64,000 bases of DNA from Aquimarina algiphila (GTDB lineage: Bacteria; Bacteroidota; Bacteroidia; Flavobacteriales; Flavobacteriaceae), in the NCBI RefSeq assembly GCF_007489275.1, contig NZ_VLNR01000001.1, positions 1,206-65,205 of the forward strand, given 5' to 3'. The translations under genes and the position numbers were made by a program. This document shows positions 52,664-61,686 of the stretch, piece after piece (positions within the stretch are counted from its first letter, which is position 1; each line of letters begins with the position of its first letter). The notes under the pieces are model-generated. The model made no database searches. It was not told the DNA's origin and saw only the letters and a program-made list of their open reading frames with translations.

Positions 52664-53548
52664 TTAATTTGGTCTAGTCACTCTTCCTGAAGGGACTGCT
52701 GTATTTGAAGTCATCGTTACAGGATTTGCAGGACCTGTTGTAATCCCTGCTGTTGCACTAAGAGGTTCTATAAAAAAAGGATTAGAATCATTATCCTGAA
52801 AAGGCTCAACAGTAATAAATACTCTTTTACCAGTAACTGCCGCAGGAAATGTAATTCCTGATAATGAAACCTGACTTGGAATAACTAGAAAATCTTCACC
52901 AGGAAAACTAGGAACATCACCTCCAGAACCTTTAAATAAATTTCCATCATCTGTAGCGTTAACATCAGAAAAAGTTCCTGTAGATACAATTTTATTTCCA
53001 AAATCAACCCAACCTTCATATTTCCATCCACTTGCTAAAGTAGGAAGCGAAAGACCAGCTGCATTTGCACCATTCATAAACCAAACCCCAAACTCATCAT
53101 TACCATTATCTACGCCTCCAGCATTATCTGTAGGAGTCGCTAAAAAAAACTGCCCAGAAGCAGCAGACAGATCAGCCACAACAGTCTGAAAAGTAAGTGG
53201 TGCCGCAGTACCACTAAAATTACCAGTTAATATTTTAGCATCTGAAGGTCCATTATCAATATCTCCGGCAGGTTCTATAGTAATTACAAATTGATTAGCG
53301 GCCGCAGCATCTTCTGCAAATACATCCAGATTAACTATGCCAGAAGGGTCTGTAAATTTTGCTGTGGGTATCGTCTGCCCATTTACAATAAGCCAACCTT
53401 GATAAGAACTTCCTCCTGTAAGAGGTTGTAATCCAATAGTTTCTAATTGCAAAGTAGTTACTGGAGGTCCGTCATCATCACTAGAACACGAAGTGAATAA
53501 TACCCCTAAAATAAGAGTCGCTAAAACTAAAATTTTTCTTGTCATCAT
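52664..53548 (-). CDS. Lipoprotein with two RskA-like domains
   Basis: The 294-residue protein has a lipobox near residue 21 ('GVLFTSCSSDDDG'). The mature part contains two copies of a beta domain similar to the C-terminal domain of the anti-sigma factor RskA: 'SYQGWLIVNGQTIPTAKF' with 'FVITIEPAGDIDNGPS', and 'KYEGWVDFGNKIVSTGTF' with 'VFITVEPFQDND'. No sigma-binding N-terminal domain or membrane helix is present, so it is not an anti-sigma factor by layout. It is a single gene with an unknown role. Confidence 0.7.
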   Translation of the reverse strand: MMTRKILVLATLILGVLFTSCSSDDDGPPVTTLQLETIGLQPLTGGSSYQGWLIVNGQTIPTAKFTDPSGIVNLDVFAEDAAAANQFVITIEPAGDIDNGPSDAKILTGNFSGTAAPLTFQTVVADLSAASGQFFLATPTDNAGGVDNGNDEFGVWFMNGANAAGLSLPTLASGWKYEGWVDFGNKIVSTGTFSDVNATDDGNLFKGSGGDVPSFPGEDFLVIPSQVSLSGITFPAAVTGKRVFITVEPFQDNDSNPFFIEPLSATAGITTGPANPVTMTSNTAVPSGRVTRPN

Positions 53549-53671
53549 TTTGCTTTTATATTATTATTCAAATGTAAATACATTACAATAAAATTAACTC
53601 TAAAACACTCACAAAATTGTATAAAAAACTATATTATTTCAATGTAAAATAATAAACCTTTATACTCCAAA

Positions 53672-55204
53672 TTATTCTACTTGACCTTCTGCTTCTGGTC
53701 TTTTAAACAACTCAAGAAACGCAGCACCAATGTAAGAGGTAATATCACTTGCCAATAAACCTTCGAAACTAGTCTGTTGAATCGCTATATCCGCAGAGCT
53801 TCCATGTAAATATGTTCCAAAAACAGCTGCATGAAGAGGTTCGTATCCTTGGGATAATAAACCCGTAATTATTCCTGTAAGTACATCTCCGCTTCCAGCA
53901 GTTGCCATTCCTGGGTTTCCCGTAGTATTTACATATAGTTGGTTGTCATAAATGGTTATAGAATTAGCACCTTTAATAACAACAATACAATCGTATTCCT
54001 TTGAGAATGCTTTTGTTTTTTCAATCTTATCAAAATCATCTTTCCATTCTCCAATTAATCGTTGTAATTCTTTTGGATGTGGTGTTAAAATGGTTTTCTC
54101 TGGTAGGTTTTCAAAAAATTGAAGATGTTTTGACAAAATATTAATACCATCAGCATCCATCACTAGCCTGGATTGGTTATGTTTTAAGAATTTTTCAAAC
54201 GCTTTTACGGTCTTCTCATTTGTCCCCATCCCAATACCAATACCAATAGCTGTTGGCTTAAAGTCAAGATGAATCTCTGCCAATTCATCATCATCATCTG
54301 TAATGACCATCGCTTCTGGAACTGAAGATTGCATAACTTCATATCCGCACTCTGGTAGATATGCAGAGACCAAACCAGCACCAATTCTTAATGCAGATCT
54401 TGTAGCTAATACTACGCTCCCAATTTTTCCATAACTCCCTCCAATAATTACACAATGTCCAAAGGTTCCTTTATGGCTAAATTTATGCCTTGGTCGATAT
54501 AATGGAAGTACTTCATTTTTGCTAATTAATATGCCAACACCAGGGCTTTGAGTTAAAAAATTACGATCCAGACCTATATCTATTACTTCCAAATCTTGTG
54601 TATACATACCTGTTTGAGGTAAAAAGAAAACTAGTTTTGGTAATTGAAAAGTAACCGTAGTATTTGCATAAATGACCGCCTCAGAATCATCCGGAGCTTT
54701 ATCAACATATAATCCTGATGGAATATCAATAGAAAGTGTAAAACACCTAAAAGTATTGAGATGCTTAATTAATTGAGCTACCCAAGAAACTAAAGGTCTG
54801 TTAAGACCAATACCAAAAATAGCATCAATAATCATATCCTCTCTACTAACTGTAGGAAAATCTTCTTTAGATTTAAGTTGTATAGGCCACGAAGATGTAA
54901 TCTCTTTTAATCGATCATAATTAACCAAAAAATCTTTGGATCTGTTCTCACTGAAATTAACAATATAGGTTTTAATATTATAACCATGTTCTAATAATAA
55001 TCGTGAAACAACCAACCCATCGCCTCCATTATTTCCAATACCGCAAAAAACATGAATTAAAACTGGAGCCCCTTGTAATCGATTATGAATTAAATTAAAA
55101 ACTTGCTGAGCCGCTTGTTCCATTAATTCTAATGATGTAATGTTTTTGGATTGCATAGTAGCTTCATCCGCCATGCGCATTTGTTGCGCAGAAAATATCT
55201 TCAT
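53672..55204 (-). CDS. nnr: Bifunctional NAD(P)HX epimerase / ADP-dependent NAD(P)HX dehydratase
   Basis: The 510-residue enzyme fuses the YjeF N-terminal epimerase (about 1-220, 'NNGGDGLVVSRLL') and the C-terminal ADP-dependent dehydratase (about 235-500, 'AGSGDVLTGIITGLL' and 'TPHPKELQRL'). It repairs hydrated NADH and NADPH, which form by damage. The domain order is the standard fusion. It stands alone next to the threonine operon, on the opposite strand. Confidence 0.93.
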   Translation of the reverse strand: MKIFSAQQMRMADEATMQSKNITSLELMEQAAQQVFNLIHNRLQGAPVLIHVFCGIGNNGGDGLVVSRLLLEHGYNIKTYIVNFSENRSKDFLVNYDRLKEITSSWPIQLKSKEDFPTVSREDMIIDAIFGIGLNRPLVSWVAQLIKHLNTFRCFTLSIDIPSGLYVDKAPDDSEAVIYANTTVTFQLPKLVFFLPQTGMYTQDLEVIDIGLDRNFLTQSPGVGILISKNEVLPLYRPRHKFSHKGTFGHCVIIGGSYGKIGSVVLATRSALRIGAGLVSAYLPECGYEVMQSSVPEAMVITDDDDELAEIHLDFKPTAIGIGIGMGTNEKTVKAFEKFLKHNQSRLVMDADGINILSKHLQFFENLPEKTILTPHPKELQRLIGEWKDDFDKIEKTKAFSKEYDCIVVIKGANSITIYDNQLYVNTTGNPGMATAGSGDVLTGIITGLLSQGYEPLHAAVFGTYLHGSSADIAIQQTSFEGLLASDITSYIGAAFLELFKRPEAEGQVE

Positions 55205-55370
55205 AAAGTTAAATTTTTACAATTGTTTCTATTGTTTACAAATATGATCTTAATTAGATCTATTTCATTTATTTTTTTGGGAATTTTATAATGAAACAAG
55301 TCATTAATTATTGAAATAACAAAAGTTTAAGAATACTGTTAATTTAATTTTCTCTAAAAGTAAAAAATTA

Positions 55371-55378
55371 TACATTTG
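55371..55378 (+). promoter_or_regulatory. -7 promoter element of the threonine operon leader
   Basis: TACATTTG matches the Bacteroidetes -7 element exactly. It lies 23 bases before the leader ATG at 55402, so transcription would start near 55383 and include the whole leader peptide. The -33 is only a T-rich stretch near 55348. Confidence 0.6.
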
Positions 55379-55401
55379 AACTCACAAAGCAAAGCAAATT
55401 A

Positions 55402-55515
55402 ATGTTTAGTACCATTATCATATCGGCTTTATTAATAACCTTAGGAACAACACTAGTATCTAAGGCTTCTTCTATTACACGTACTACTACAATTACTATT
55501 ACCCTTAGGGGTTAA
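55402..55515 (+). CDS. Threonine operon leader peptide (attenuator)
   Basis: This 37-codon ORF upstream of thrA encodes 10 Thr and 7 Ile; residues 25-34 read ITRTTTITIT. That is the composition of the E. coli thrL peptide and marks regulation by ribosome stalling when threonyl- or isoleucyl-tRNA is scarce. The ATG follows a -7 element by 23 bases and stops 95 bases before thrA. The sequence after the stop contains mutually exclusive pairings (55513-55568). It was missed by ordinary length cutoffs. I infer function from composition and position. Confidence 0.8.
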   Translation: MFSTIIISALLITLGTTLVSKASSITRTTTITITLRG

Positions 55516-55568
55516 TTCATTTATATAGTATCGCCAGAACATGTACATAATTCATAAGAATGAATTAT
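55513..55568 (+). promoter_or_regulatory. Alternative hairpins of the threonine attenuator
   Basis: ATAATTCAT (55547-55555) pairs with ATGAATTAT (55560-55568), with a four-base loop. Alternatively TAATTCATT (55513-55521), which begins with the leader's stop codon, pairs with AATGAATTA (55559-55567). Both use the same downstream arm, so only one can form, and a stalled ribosome would shift the balance. The downstream hairpin is AU-rich with no strong T run, so it could act on translation or with a factor. Confidence 0.55.
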
Positions 55569-55610
55569 CAGACATAAGCTTTTATTATTAATTCAACTAA
55601 AAAATATATT

Positions 55611-58055
55611 ATGAACGTTCTAAAATTTGGAGGTTCTTCTGTTGCAAATGCAACTACAATAGAAAGCGTAATAGATATTGTAAGGCAACAGTCAGAAAAG
55701 CAATCTTTATATGTTGTTGTTTCTGCAATGGGCGGAGTTACTGATTTATTGTTACAAGCCGGCGAAGAGGCTTCTAACAATAATGAAGATTACAAAAAGA
55801 CATTAGTAGAAATCGAGAAAAAGCATCTTGAAGCTGTAAAAAGCCTCATTCCTGTAATCTCGCAAAGTGCCATAATTAGTAAAGTCAAATCACAGCTTAA
55901 CACTTTGGAGTCTTTATGTGAAGGAGTGTATTTATTAAGTGAATTATCTCCAAAAACCGCTGCTGTAATTGCCAGTTTTGGAGAAATACTTTCTTCTTAC
56001 ATCATAGTAGAAGCTGCAAAAGTAAAAGGCTTAGATATCATCCTAAAAGATTCACGAGAATTAATTGTTAAAACCATTAATTCAAAAGTTACTATTGACT
56101 ATAAAGAAACTAATGATAATATTAAAGAGTTTGCAGATCATAATACACATAAAGTAAGTCTTTTTCCGGGTTTTGTCGCTAGAACAAAGGATGGGGAACC
56201 TACCACACTAGGTAGAGGAGGTTCTGATTTTACCGCAGCTATTCTCGCAGCTGCTACTAATGCAGATGAGTTACAAATATGGACAGATGTGAGTGGTATG
56301 TATACCGCTAATCCCAAATTGGTAAAACAAGCCAAACCTGTGCATCATATCTCATATCAGGAAGCAATGGAGCTTTCACATTTTGGTGCTAAAGTAATCT
56401 ATCCTCCCACTATACACCCTGTATTAGAAAAAGATATTCCGATACTGATAAAAAATACATTTAAACCCGAAGATCAAGGAACGCTCGTTACTAGAAAAGT
56501 AAATGATCGCAAAAGACCTGTTACAGGGATTAGTCATATTGATAGCATATCCATTATTTCATTAGAAGGAAGTGGTATGGTAGGAATACCAGGGTTTTCA
56601 AAACGTTTATTCGAAACTCTTTTTCTTGAAAATATAAATGTTATTTTGATAACTCAAGCTTCATCCGAGCATTCTATATGTCTTGCAATAGAAGCTACTG
56701 ATGCAAGAAAAGCAAAAGAAGTACTCGATACCACATTCGAATTTGAAATCTCCAAACATAAATTAGATCCAGTGAAGATTGAGGATGATGTAGCGATTAT
56801 AGCTCTGGTAGGTGACAATATGTATCATCATCAAGGACTAAGCGGAAAAATGTTTAGTACTTTAGGAAAAAACAATGTTAATATTAGAGCCATTGCTCAA
56901 GGTGCTTCAGAAAAAAACATCTCTGTGGTTATAGAGAAAAAAGATATTAAGAAGGCATTAAACACATTACATGAACGATTCTTCGAAGTAAAAACCAAAC
57001 AATTAAACCTCTTTATTACCGGTGTCGGAAATGTTGGGAGTAAATTAATAGAACAACTTGAACAACAAAAAAGCTATCTAAAAGACAAATTAAGGTTAAA
57101 GATAAGAGTAGTTGCTATTTCGAATTCCCGGAAAATGATCTTTGATGAACATGGAATTGGTTTAGATTCATGGGTTCAAAAATTGGAAAAAGGAGAAAAA
57201 GCAGATGCAAGAGAATTTTTTGCCAAAGCCAAAGAGATGAATTTAAGAAACTCTATTTTTGTTGATAATACTGCTAATCCAGATATTGCCAAAATATATA
57301 AACATTATCTCGCAGAGAGTATGGCTGTAGTTACCTGTAATAAAATTGCATGTGCAGATGAATATACTAACTATGAGGAATTACAAAATTTATCAAGAAA
57401 ATTTAACGCTTCTTTTTTATACGAAACCAATGTTGGTGCTGGTTTACCAATAATTGGCACACTAAATAATTTAATTGCATCTGGAGATAATATTCATAAA
57501 ATTCAGGCAGTATTATCTGGTAGTCTTAATTTTGTCTTTAATAATTATAAAGAAGGTGTTACTTTTCATGACATTGTAAAACAAGCACAACAGCAAGGAT
57601 ACACAGAACCTGATCCTAAAATAGATTTAAGCGGAATCGATGTTGCCCGTAAAATTCTCATTCTTGCTCGCGAAAGTGGAAAGGTAATGGAATTAGAAAA
57701 TATCGAAAATGAAGCATTTCTTCCAAAGGAAAGTTTAGAGACTATGAGTGTAGACGCCTTTCTGCAATCTGTAGAACAAAATGAAAAGCATTTTAAAGAA
57801 ATTTTGGACAGTGCAAACAAAAAGGGATGTCGTCTAAAATATGTTGCACAATATGAAGAAGGCGAAGCCAAGGTAGGATTACAATTTATACCATCTGATC
57901 ATCCTTTTTATAATCTTGAAGGAAGTGATAACATCGTACTCTTTTACACAGATCGATACCCTAAACAACCATTAATAGTAAAGGGTGCTGGTGCTGGAGC
58001 CGAAGTAACTGCCTCAGGTATATTTGCAGATATTATTAGAATTGGTAAAAAATAA
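55611..58055 (+). CDS. thrA: Bifunctional aspartokinase / homoserine dehydrogenase I
   Basis: The 814-residue enzyme (820 in E. coli) has the aspartokinase start 'VLKFGGSSVANATTIE', 'GRGGSDFTAAILAAATNA' near 205, ACT regulatory domains (about 315-460) and a homoserine dehydrogenase (about 463-814, 'LFITGVGNVGSKLIEQL' and 'LSGSLNFVFNN'). It does the first and third steps from aspartate toward threonine and is usually feedback-inhibited by threonine through the ACT domains. It is the first structural gene of the threonine operon behind the leader peptide. Confidence 0.96.
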   Translation: MNVLKFGGSSVANATTIESVIDIVRQQSEKQSLYVVVSAMGGVTDLLLQAGEEASNNNEDYKKTLVEIEKKHLEAVKSLIPVISQSAIISKVKSQLNTLESLCEGVYLLSELSPKTAAVIASFGEILSSYIIVEAAKVKGLDIILKDSRELIVKTINSKVTIDYKETNDNIKEFADHNTHKVSLFPGFVARTKDGEPTTLGRGGSDFTAAILAAATNADELQIWTDVSGMYTANPKLVKQAKPVHHISYQEAMELSHFGAKVIYPPTIHPVLEKDIPILIKNTFKPEDQGTLVTRKVNDRKRPVTGISHIDSISIISLEGSGMVGIPGFSKRLFETLFLENINVILITQASSEHSICLAIEATDARKAKEVLDTTFEFEISKHKLDPVKIEDDVAIIALVGDNMYHHQGLSGKMFSTLGKNNVNIRAIAQGASEKNISVVIEKKDIKKALNTLHERFFEVKTKQLNLFITGVGNVGSKLIEQLEQQKSYLKDKLRLKIRVVAISNSRKMIFDEHGIGLDSWVQKLEKGEKADAREFFAKAKEMNLRNSIFVDNTANPDIAKIYKHYLAESMAVVTCNKIACADEYTNYEELQNLSRKFNASFLYETNVGAGLPIIGTLNNLIASGDNIHKIQAVLSGSLNFVFNNYKEGVTFHDIVKQAQQQGYTEPDPKIDLSGIDVARKILILARESGKVMELENIENEAFLPKESLETMSVDAFLQSVEQNEKHFKEILDSANKKGCRLKYVAQYEEGEAKVGLQFIPSDHPFYNLEGSDNIVLFYTDRYPKQPLIVKGAGAGAEVTASGIFADIIRIGKK

Positions 58056-58059
58056 TAAT

Positions 58060-58992
58060 ATGAAAAGTATTAGAATATTTACTCCTGCCACCGTCGCAAA
58101 TCTTTCTTGTGGATTCGATGTATTAGGATGTTGTTTAGACACGGTTGGTGATGAAATGTTAATCTCACTTACTTCTGAGCCTGGAATAAGAATTACCAAA
58201 ATTGAAGGTGCAGATCTTCCTATGGAAACAGATAAAAATGTAGCCGGTGTAGCCGTTCAGGCATTACTTCTTGATTACAAAAAAGATTTAGGGGTAACGA
58301 TAGAAATATATAAAAAAATTAAAGCCGGAAGTGGAATTGGTAGTAGTGCTGCAAGTAGTGCTGGTGCAGTTTGGGCAGTAAATCATCTATTAGGAAACCC
58401 TTATACACCTCAGGAATTAGTAAAATTTGCCATGGAAGGAGAAAAACTGGCCAGTGGTAATGCCCATGCTGATAATGTAGCTCCTGCTCTACTTGGAGGG
58501 TTCACCTTGGTACGTAGTTATAATCCACTTGATGTAATAAAGTTACATTCTCCTAAAGATCTTGTGATGACCGTAATTCATCCACAAATAGAAGTAAAAA
58601 CATCAGATTCAAGATCAGTGATTAAGCATAATGTATCTTTGCAACAAGCGATTCATCAATGGGGAAACGTTGGTGGATTGGTAGCTGGTTTATTTACCGA
58701 AGATTATAATCTGATAGGTAGAAGTTTAGAAGATGTAATTATAGAACCTCTGAGATCAATTCTAATCCCTGAATTTAAAAATGTAAAGAATGCAGCAATT
58801 GAAAAAGGAGCTCTAGGATGTGGAATTTCTGGATCCGGCCCTTCTATTTTTGCATTAAGTAAAGGACTAAAGATTGCAACAGATGTAGCTGAAGCAATAA
58901 GAGTAGTTTATGCAAAAACGGGACTTGAATTTGATATTCATATATCACAAATAAATAGTAACGGAGTCAAAATAATCGAAGAAATCCAATGA
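58060..58992 (+). CDS. thrB: Homoserine kinase
   Basis: The start is ATG 58060, four bases after the thrA stop, giving 310 residues as in E. coli. It is a GHMP-family kinase: 'FTPATVANLSCGFDVLG', ATP loop 'KAGSGIGSSAASSAGAVWA' (P-loop-like) and 'GISGSGPSIFAL'. It phosphorylates homoserine, the fourth step of the pathway. Its end overlaps the ridA start by four bases (ATGA), which indicates translational coupling. Confidence 0.95.
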   Translation: MKSIRIFTPATVANLSCGFDVLGCCLDTVGDEMLISLTSEPGIRITKIEGADLPMETDKNVAGVAVQALLLDYKKDLGVTIEIYKKIKAGSGIGSSAASSAGAVWAVNHLLGNPYTPQELVKFAMEGEKLASGNAHADNVAPALLGGFTLVRSYNPLDVIKLHSPKDLVMTVIHPQIEVKTSDSRSVIKHNVSLQQAIHQWGNVGGLVAGLFTEDYNLIGRSLEDVIIEPLRSILIPEFKNVKNAAIEKGALGCGISGSGPSIFALSKGLKIATDVAEAIRVVYAKTGLEFDIHISQINSNGVKIIEEIQ

Positions 58993-59351
58993 AAGAAATC
59001 AAAAAAATATCAACAGGAGCACCTTGGGAGGACATTGTAGGGTACTCTAGAGCCATAAAAATTGGAGATGTAATCGAAATTTCTGGTACTACCGCAAAAG
59101 GTGCAAATGAATACGAACAAACTCTTGCTATTATCAAAATTGCAGAAAAAGCATTAAAAGAGTTTGGTGCAGATTTAAGTAATGTAATAAGAACAAGAAT
59201 GTACTGTACAGATATCTCCCAATGGGAAGAGATTGGTAAAGCACATGGAGAGTTTTTTAGCAAAACAAGACCCGTGACCACAATGGTAGAAGTTTCAAAG
59301 TTAATTTCTCCAGATATCTTAGTAGAAATAGAATTCTCTGCAATTCTCTAA
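58989..59351 (+). CDS. ridA: RidA-family deaminase (2-iminoacid hydrolase)
   Basis: The 120-residue protein has the YjgF/RidA pattern: 'GAPWEDIVGYSRAIKIGD', 'VIEISGTTAKG', the Arg in 'VIRTRMYCTDISQWEE' and 'TTMVEVSKLISPDILVEIEF'. RidA hydrolyses reactive enamine/imine intermediates released by PLP enzymes such as threonine synthase or dehydratase. Its place between thrB and thrC, overlapping thrB, suggests protection of this pathway. The N-terminus is typical of a subgroup fitted to an operon role. Confidence 0.88.
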   Translation: MKEIKKISTGAPWEDIVGYSRAIKIGDVIEISGTTAKGANEYEQTLAIIKIAEKALKEFGADLSNVIRTRMYCTDISQWEEIGKAHGEFFSKTRPVTTMVEVSKLISPDILVEIEFSAIL

Positions 59352-59373
59352 CTTCAGTAAAGAATATAAAATA

Positions 59374-60663
59374 ATGCAATACTATAGTTTACATAAAGAC
59401 TCACCAAAAGTACCATTCTCAGAAGCGGTAATAAAAGGATTAGCTCCTGATCGTGGTTTATATTTTCCAGAATCCATTCAATCTTTATCTACATCTTTTT
59501 TTGAAAATATTGAAGAACTAGATAATGTAGAAATTGCTTTTCAAGCCATCCAACAATTCATTGGTGAAGAAATACCAGAGGTAGAATTAAGAGATATTCT
59601 TACAGATGTTTTAAGTTTTGATTTCCCTGTAGTTGAAATTGAAGATAATCTAGGAACACTAGAATTGTTTCATGGTCCAACAATGGCTTTTAAAGATGTA
59701 GGAGCCCGCTTTATGGCAAGATGTATGGGATATTTTAATCGAGCTAATGAAAATCATGTAACTGTTTTAGTAGCTACATCGGGAGATACAGGTGGTGCTG
59801 TAGCCAATGGTTTTCTAGGGGTAAAAGGTGTAGATGTGGTAATTTTATATCCAAAAGGAAAAGTAAGTGAAATACAAGAAAAGCAATTAACAACTCTGGG
59901 GCAAAATATAACAGCTTTAGAAATCGACGGTGTTTTTGATGATTGTCAGGATATGGTAAAAACCGCGTTCTTAGACACTGACATTACTTCTTATAAACAA
60001 CTGACTTCTGCTAATTCTATTAATGTTGCCAGATGGCTTCCTCAATTATTTTATTTCTTATTTGCATACAAACAGGTAAAAAGTAAAGGAAAAGATATTG
60101 TATTCTCTGTTCCTAGTGGGAACTTTGGAAATATCTGTGCAGGAATTGTTGCTCAAAAACTTGGATTACCTGTAAAACACTTTATAGCATCTACTAATGT
60201 TAATGATACAGTAGTTCGTTATCTAGAAACTTCAGAATATGATCCAAAACCTTCTAAAGCTACAATTTCTAATGCCATGGATGTTGGAAACCCAAGTAAT
60301 TTTATAAGAATACAACAACTTTTTGATAACGATTTCTCTATTCTAAAAAACAATTTTTCTGCATATAGCTTTGATGATCAACAGACCAAAAAAGCAATGG
60401 GAAAAATCTATAAAAAATCAAATTATGTAGCCGACCCTCATGGCGCTGTTGGTTATTTAGGGCTACAAAAACAAGGATTAAAATCTACCGAGTATGGTAT
60501 ATTTCTGGAAACTGCACATCCCGTCAAGTTTCTTGACGTAGTCGAGGACACTCTAAACATTAAGGTAGAAATACCTTCGCAAATTCAAAAAGTAATGAAT
60601 AAGGAAAAGCATAGTATTCCGATAAAGAGCTATGAAGCATTAAAGGAGTTCTTATTACAATAA
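59374..60663 (+). CDS. thrC: Threonine synthase
   Basis: The 429-residue PLP enzyme (428 in E. coli) has the PLP lysine K107 in 'HGPTMAFKDVGARF', phosphate-binding 'ATSGDTGGAVANGF', 'SANSINVARWLPQ' and 'FSVPSGNFGNICAG'. It converts phosphohomoserine to threonine, the last step. It follows ridA by 22 bases. The gene's last 24 coding bases form the left arm of a strong hairpin that ends the operon (60640-60675). Confidence 0.95.
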   Translation: MQYYSLHKDSPKVPFSEAVIKGLAPDRGLYFPESIQSLSTSFFENIEELDNVEIAFQAIQQFIGEEIPEVELRDILTDVLSFDFPVVEIEDNLGTLELFHGPTMAFKDVGARFMARCMGYFNRANENHVTVLVATSGDTGGAVANGFLGVKGVDVVILYPKGKVSEIQEKQLTTLGQNITALEIDGVFDDCQDMVKTAFLDTDITSYKQLTSANSINVARWLPQLFYFLFAYKQVKSKGKDIVFSVPSGNFGNICAGIVAQKLGLPVKHFIASTNVNDTVVRYLETSEYDPKPSKATISNAMDVGNPSNFIRIQQLFDNDFSILKNNFSAYSFDDQQTKKAMGKIYKKSNYVADPHGAVGYLGLQKQGLKSTEYGIFLETAHPVKFLDVVEDTLNIKVEIPSQIQKVMNKEKHSIPIKSYEALKEFLLQ

Positions 60664-60675
60664 GAACTCCTTTAA
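60640..60675 (+). terminator. Terminator overlapping the thrC stop codon
   Basis: TTAAAGGAGTTCTTATT (60640-60656) and its exact complement (60659-60675) form a stem of up to 17 bp. The left arm is thrC coding sequence and the stop codon TAA (60661-60663) lies in the right arm. It probably ends the operon and protects the message end. The right arm is followed by AT-rich sequence with a weak T run. Confidence 0.7.
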
Positions 60676-60704
60676 TTATATTATTAATACAATCCAGATA
60701 TATT

Positions 60705-61589
60705 CTATTCCTCTGCTAAAGATTTCATCACCTTATACACAATGTTTGTTGTAGATGCTAGGTATTTAAAGTTTACCGTTGTGTATTTATCTTCACTTTG
60801 GCGAACAAAAGGTGAGTTATCAGCATTTCTTAATTCTGCTGTAAGTGTAACCGTTTCATATCCAAAATTTGCAAAAAATCTACTCTCTGGAGTAGCTACA
60901 GTTCTTTTATAAATAGGAACGGGAGATTCTAATCTATATCTAGATTCTAAACTCAAACTTGAAGCCAATAGTTCTATAGCTCTATCCTCATCATTATCCC
61001 ATCCCATATAATCAGACCTATGCATAGAGTGAATATTATACCCTTCTTCTTTAAGCTTTTTTGTAAACATTCTGGTTCCAACCATATTACTTTTCCAATG
61101 GTCAAAAAACACAACCATAAAATTTTTGTTACGTTCTTTTAATTCTCCCAATTTTTTTGCGACATAAAAAGCAATAGCTGCACCCGTAGCATTATGAACA
61201 GCTCCAGGGCTATTTTCTACAGTATCAAAGTGAGCTGCTATTACAACAAATTCATTACTGCCATTGGTAGCCGGAATTTCTGCATATATATTTACTCCAT
61301 TAAAAAGATTTCCTTTTTTATCTTTAACATTATAAGGGTGCTTTTGAGGCTTAAGTCCAATATCTTTTAAAGAATTGAATAAAAAATCAGCAGAAGCTTT
61401 CCTTTCAGAAGTACTAAATCTACTTTTTAATTTCTTTTTTCCTTTAATAGGTTCATGTCCCGTAAGTTTTGCAACTATCGTTCTTTCGACATTAATAATC
61501 TCGGCTTCGATTCGGTCTTGTTCAGTTTGAGCTGGGGCTATCTGAATTGCGAAAACGAATACTAGTAAAAATATTCTATATAAATTCAT
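60705..61589 (-). CDS. M28-fold peptidase-like protein, probably catalytically dead
   Basis: The GTG at 61622 is passed over for ATG 61589, which starts a signal peptide (MNLYRIFLLVFVFAIQIAPAQ), giving 294 residues. The M28 fold is clear: 'VVIAAHFDTVENSPGAVHNATG'-type first half (shown in part), 'FFDHWKSNMVGTRMF' and 'HRSDYMGWDND'. However, the bridging Asp of DDNxSG is His ('VHNATG'), the Glu-Glu pair of the GEE motif is absent ('FFDHWKSN'), and the last His ligand appears to be Gln ('VRQSEDKYTT'). It probably binds peptides or glycans without cutting. It is exported and a single gene. Confidence 0.75.
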   Translation of the reverse strand: MNLYRIFLLVFVFAIQIAPAQTEQDRIEAEIINVERTIVAKLTGHEPIKGKKKLKSRFSTSERKASADFLFNSLKDIGLKPQKHPYNVKDKKGNLFNGVNIYAEIPATNGSNEFVVIAAHFDTVENSPGAVHNATGAAIAFYVAKKLGELKERNKNFMVVFFDHWKSNMVGTRMFTKKLKEEGYNIHSMHRSDYMGWDNDEDRAIELLASSLSLESRYRLESPVPIYKRTVATPESRFFANFGYETVTLTAELRNADNSPFVRQSEDKYTTVNFKYLASTTNIVYKVMKSLAEE

Positions 61590-61686
61590 TTTGTAGGGTT
61601 TGTATTCTATTCCAATTAACACAAATTTAAGAAAAATTTGTCATTAAACAATTTCGTACTTTTAGTGCTTAAATTAATACTTTAAT

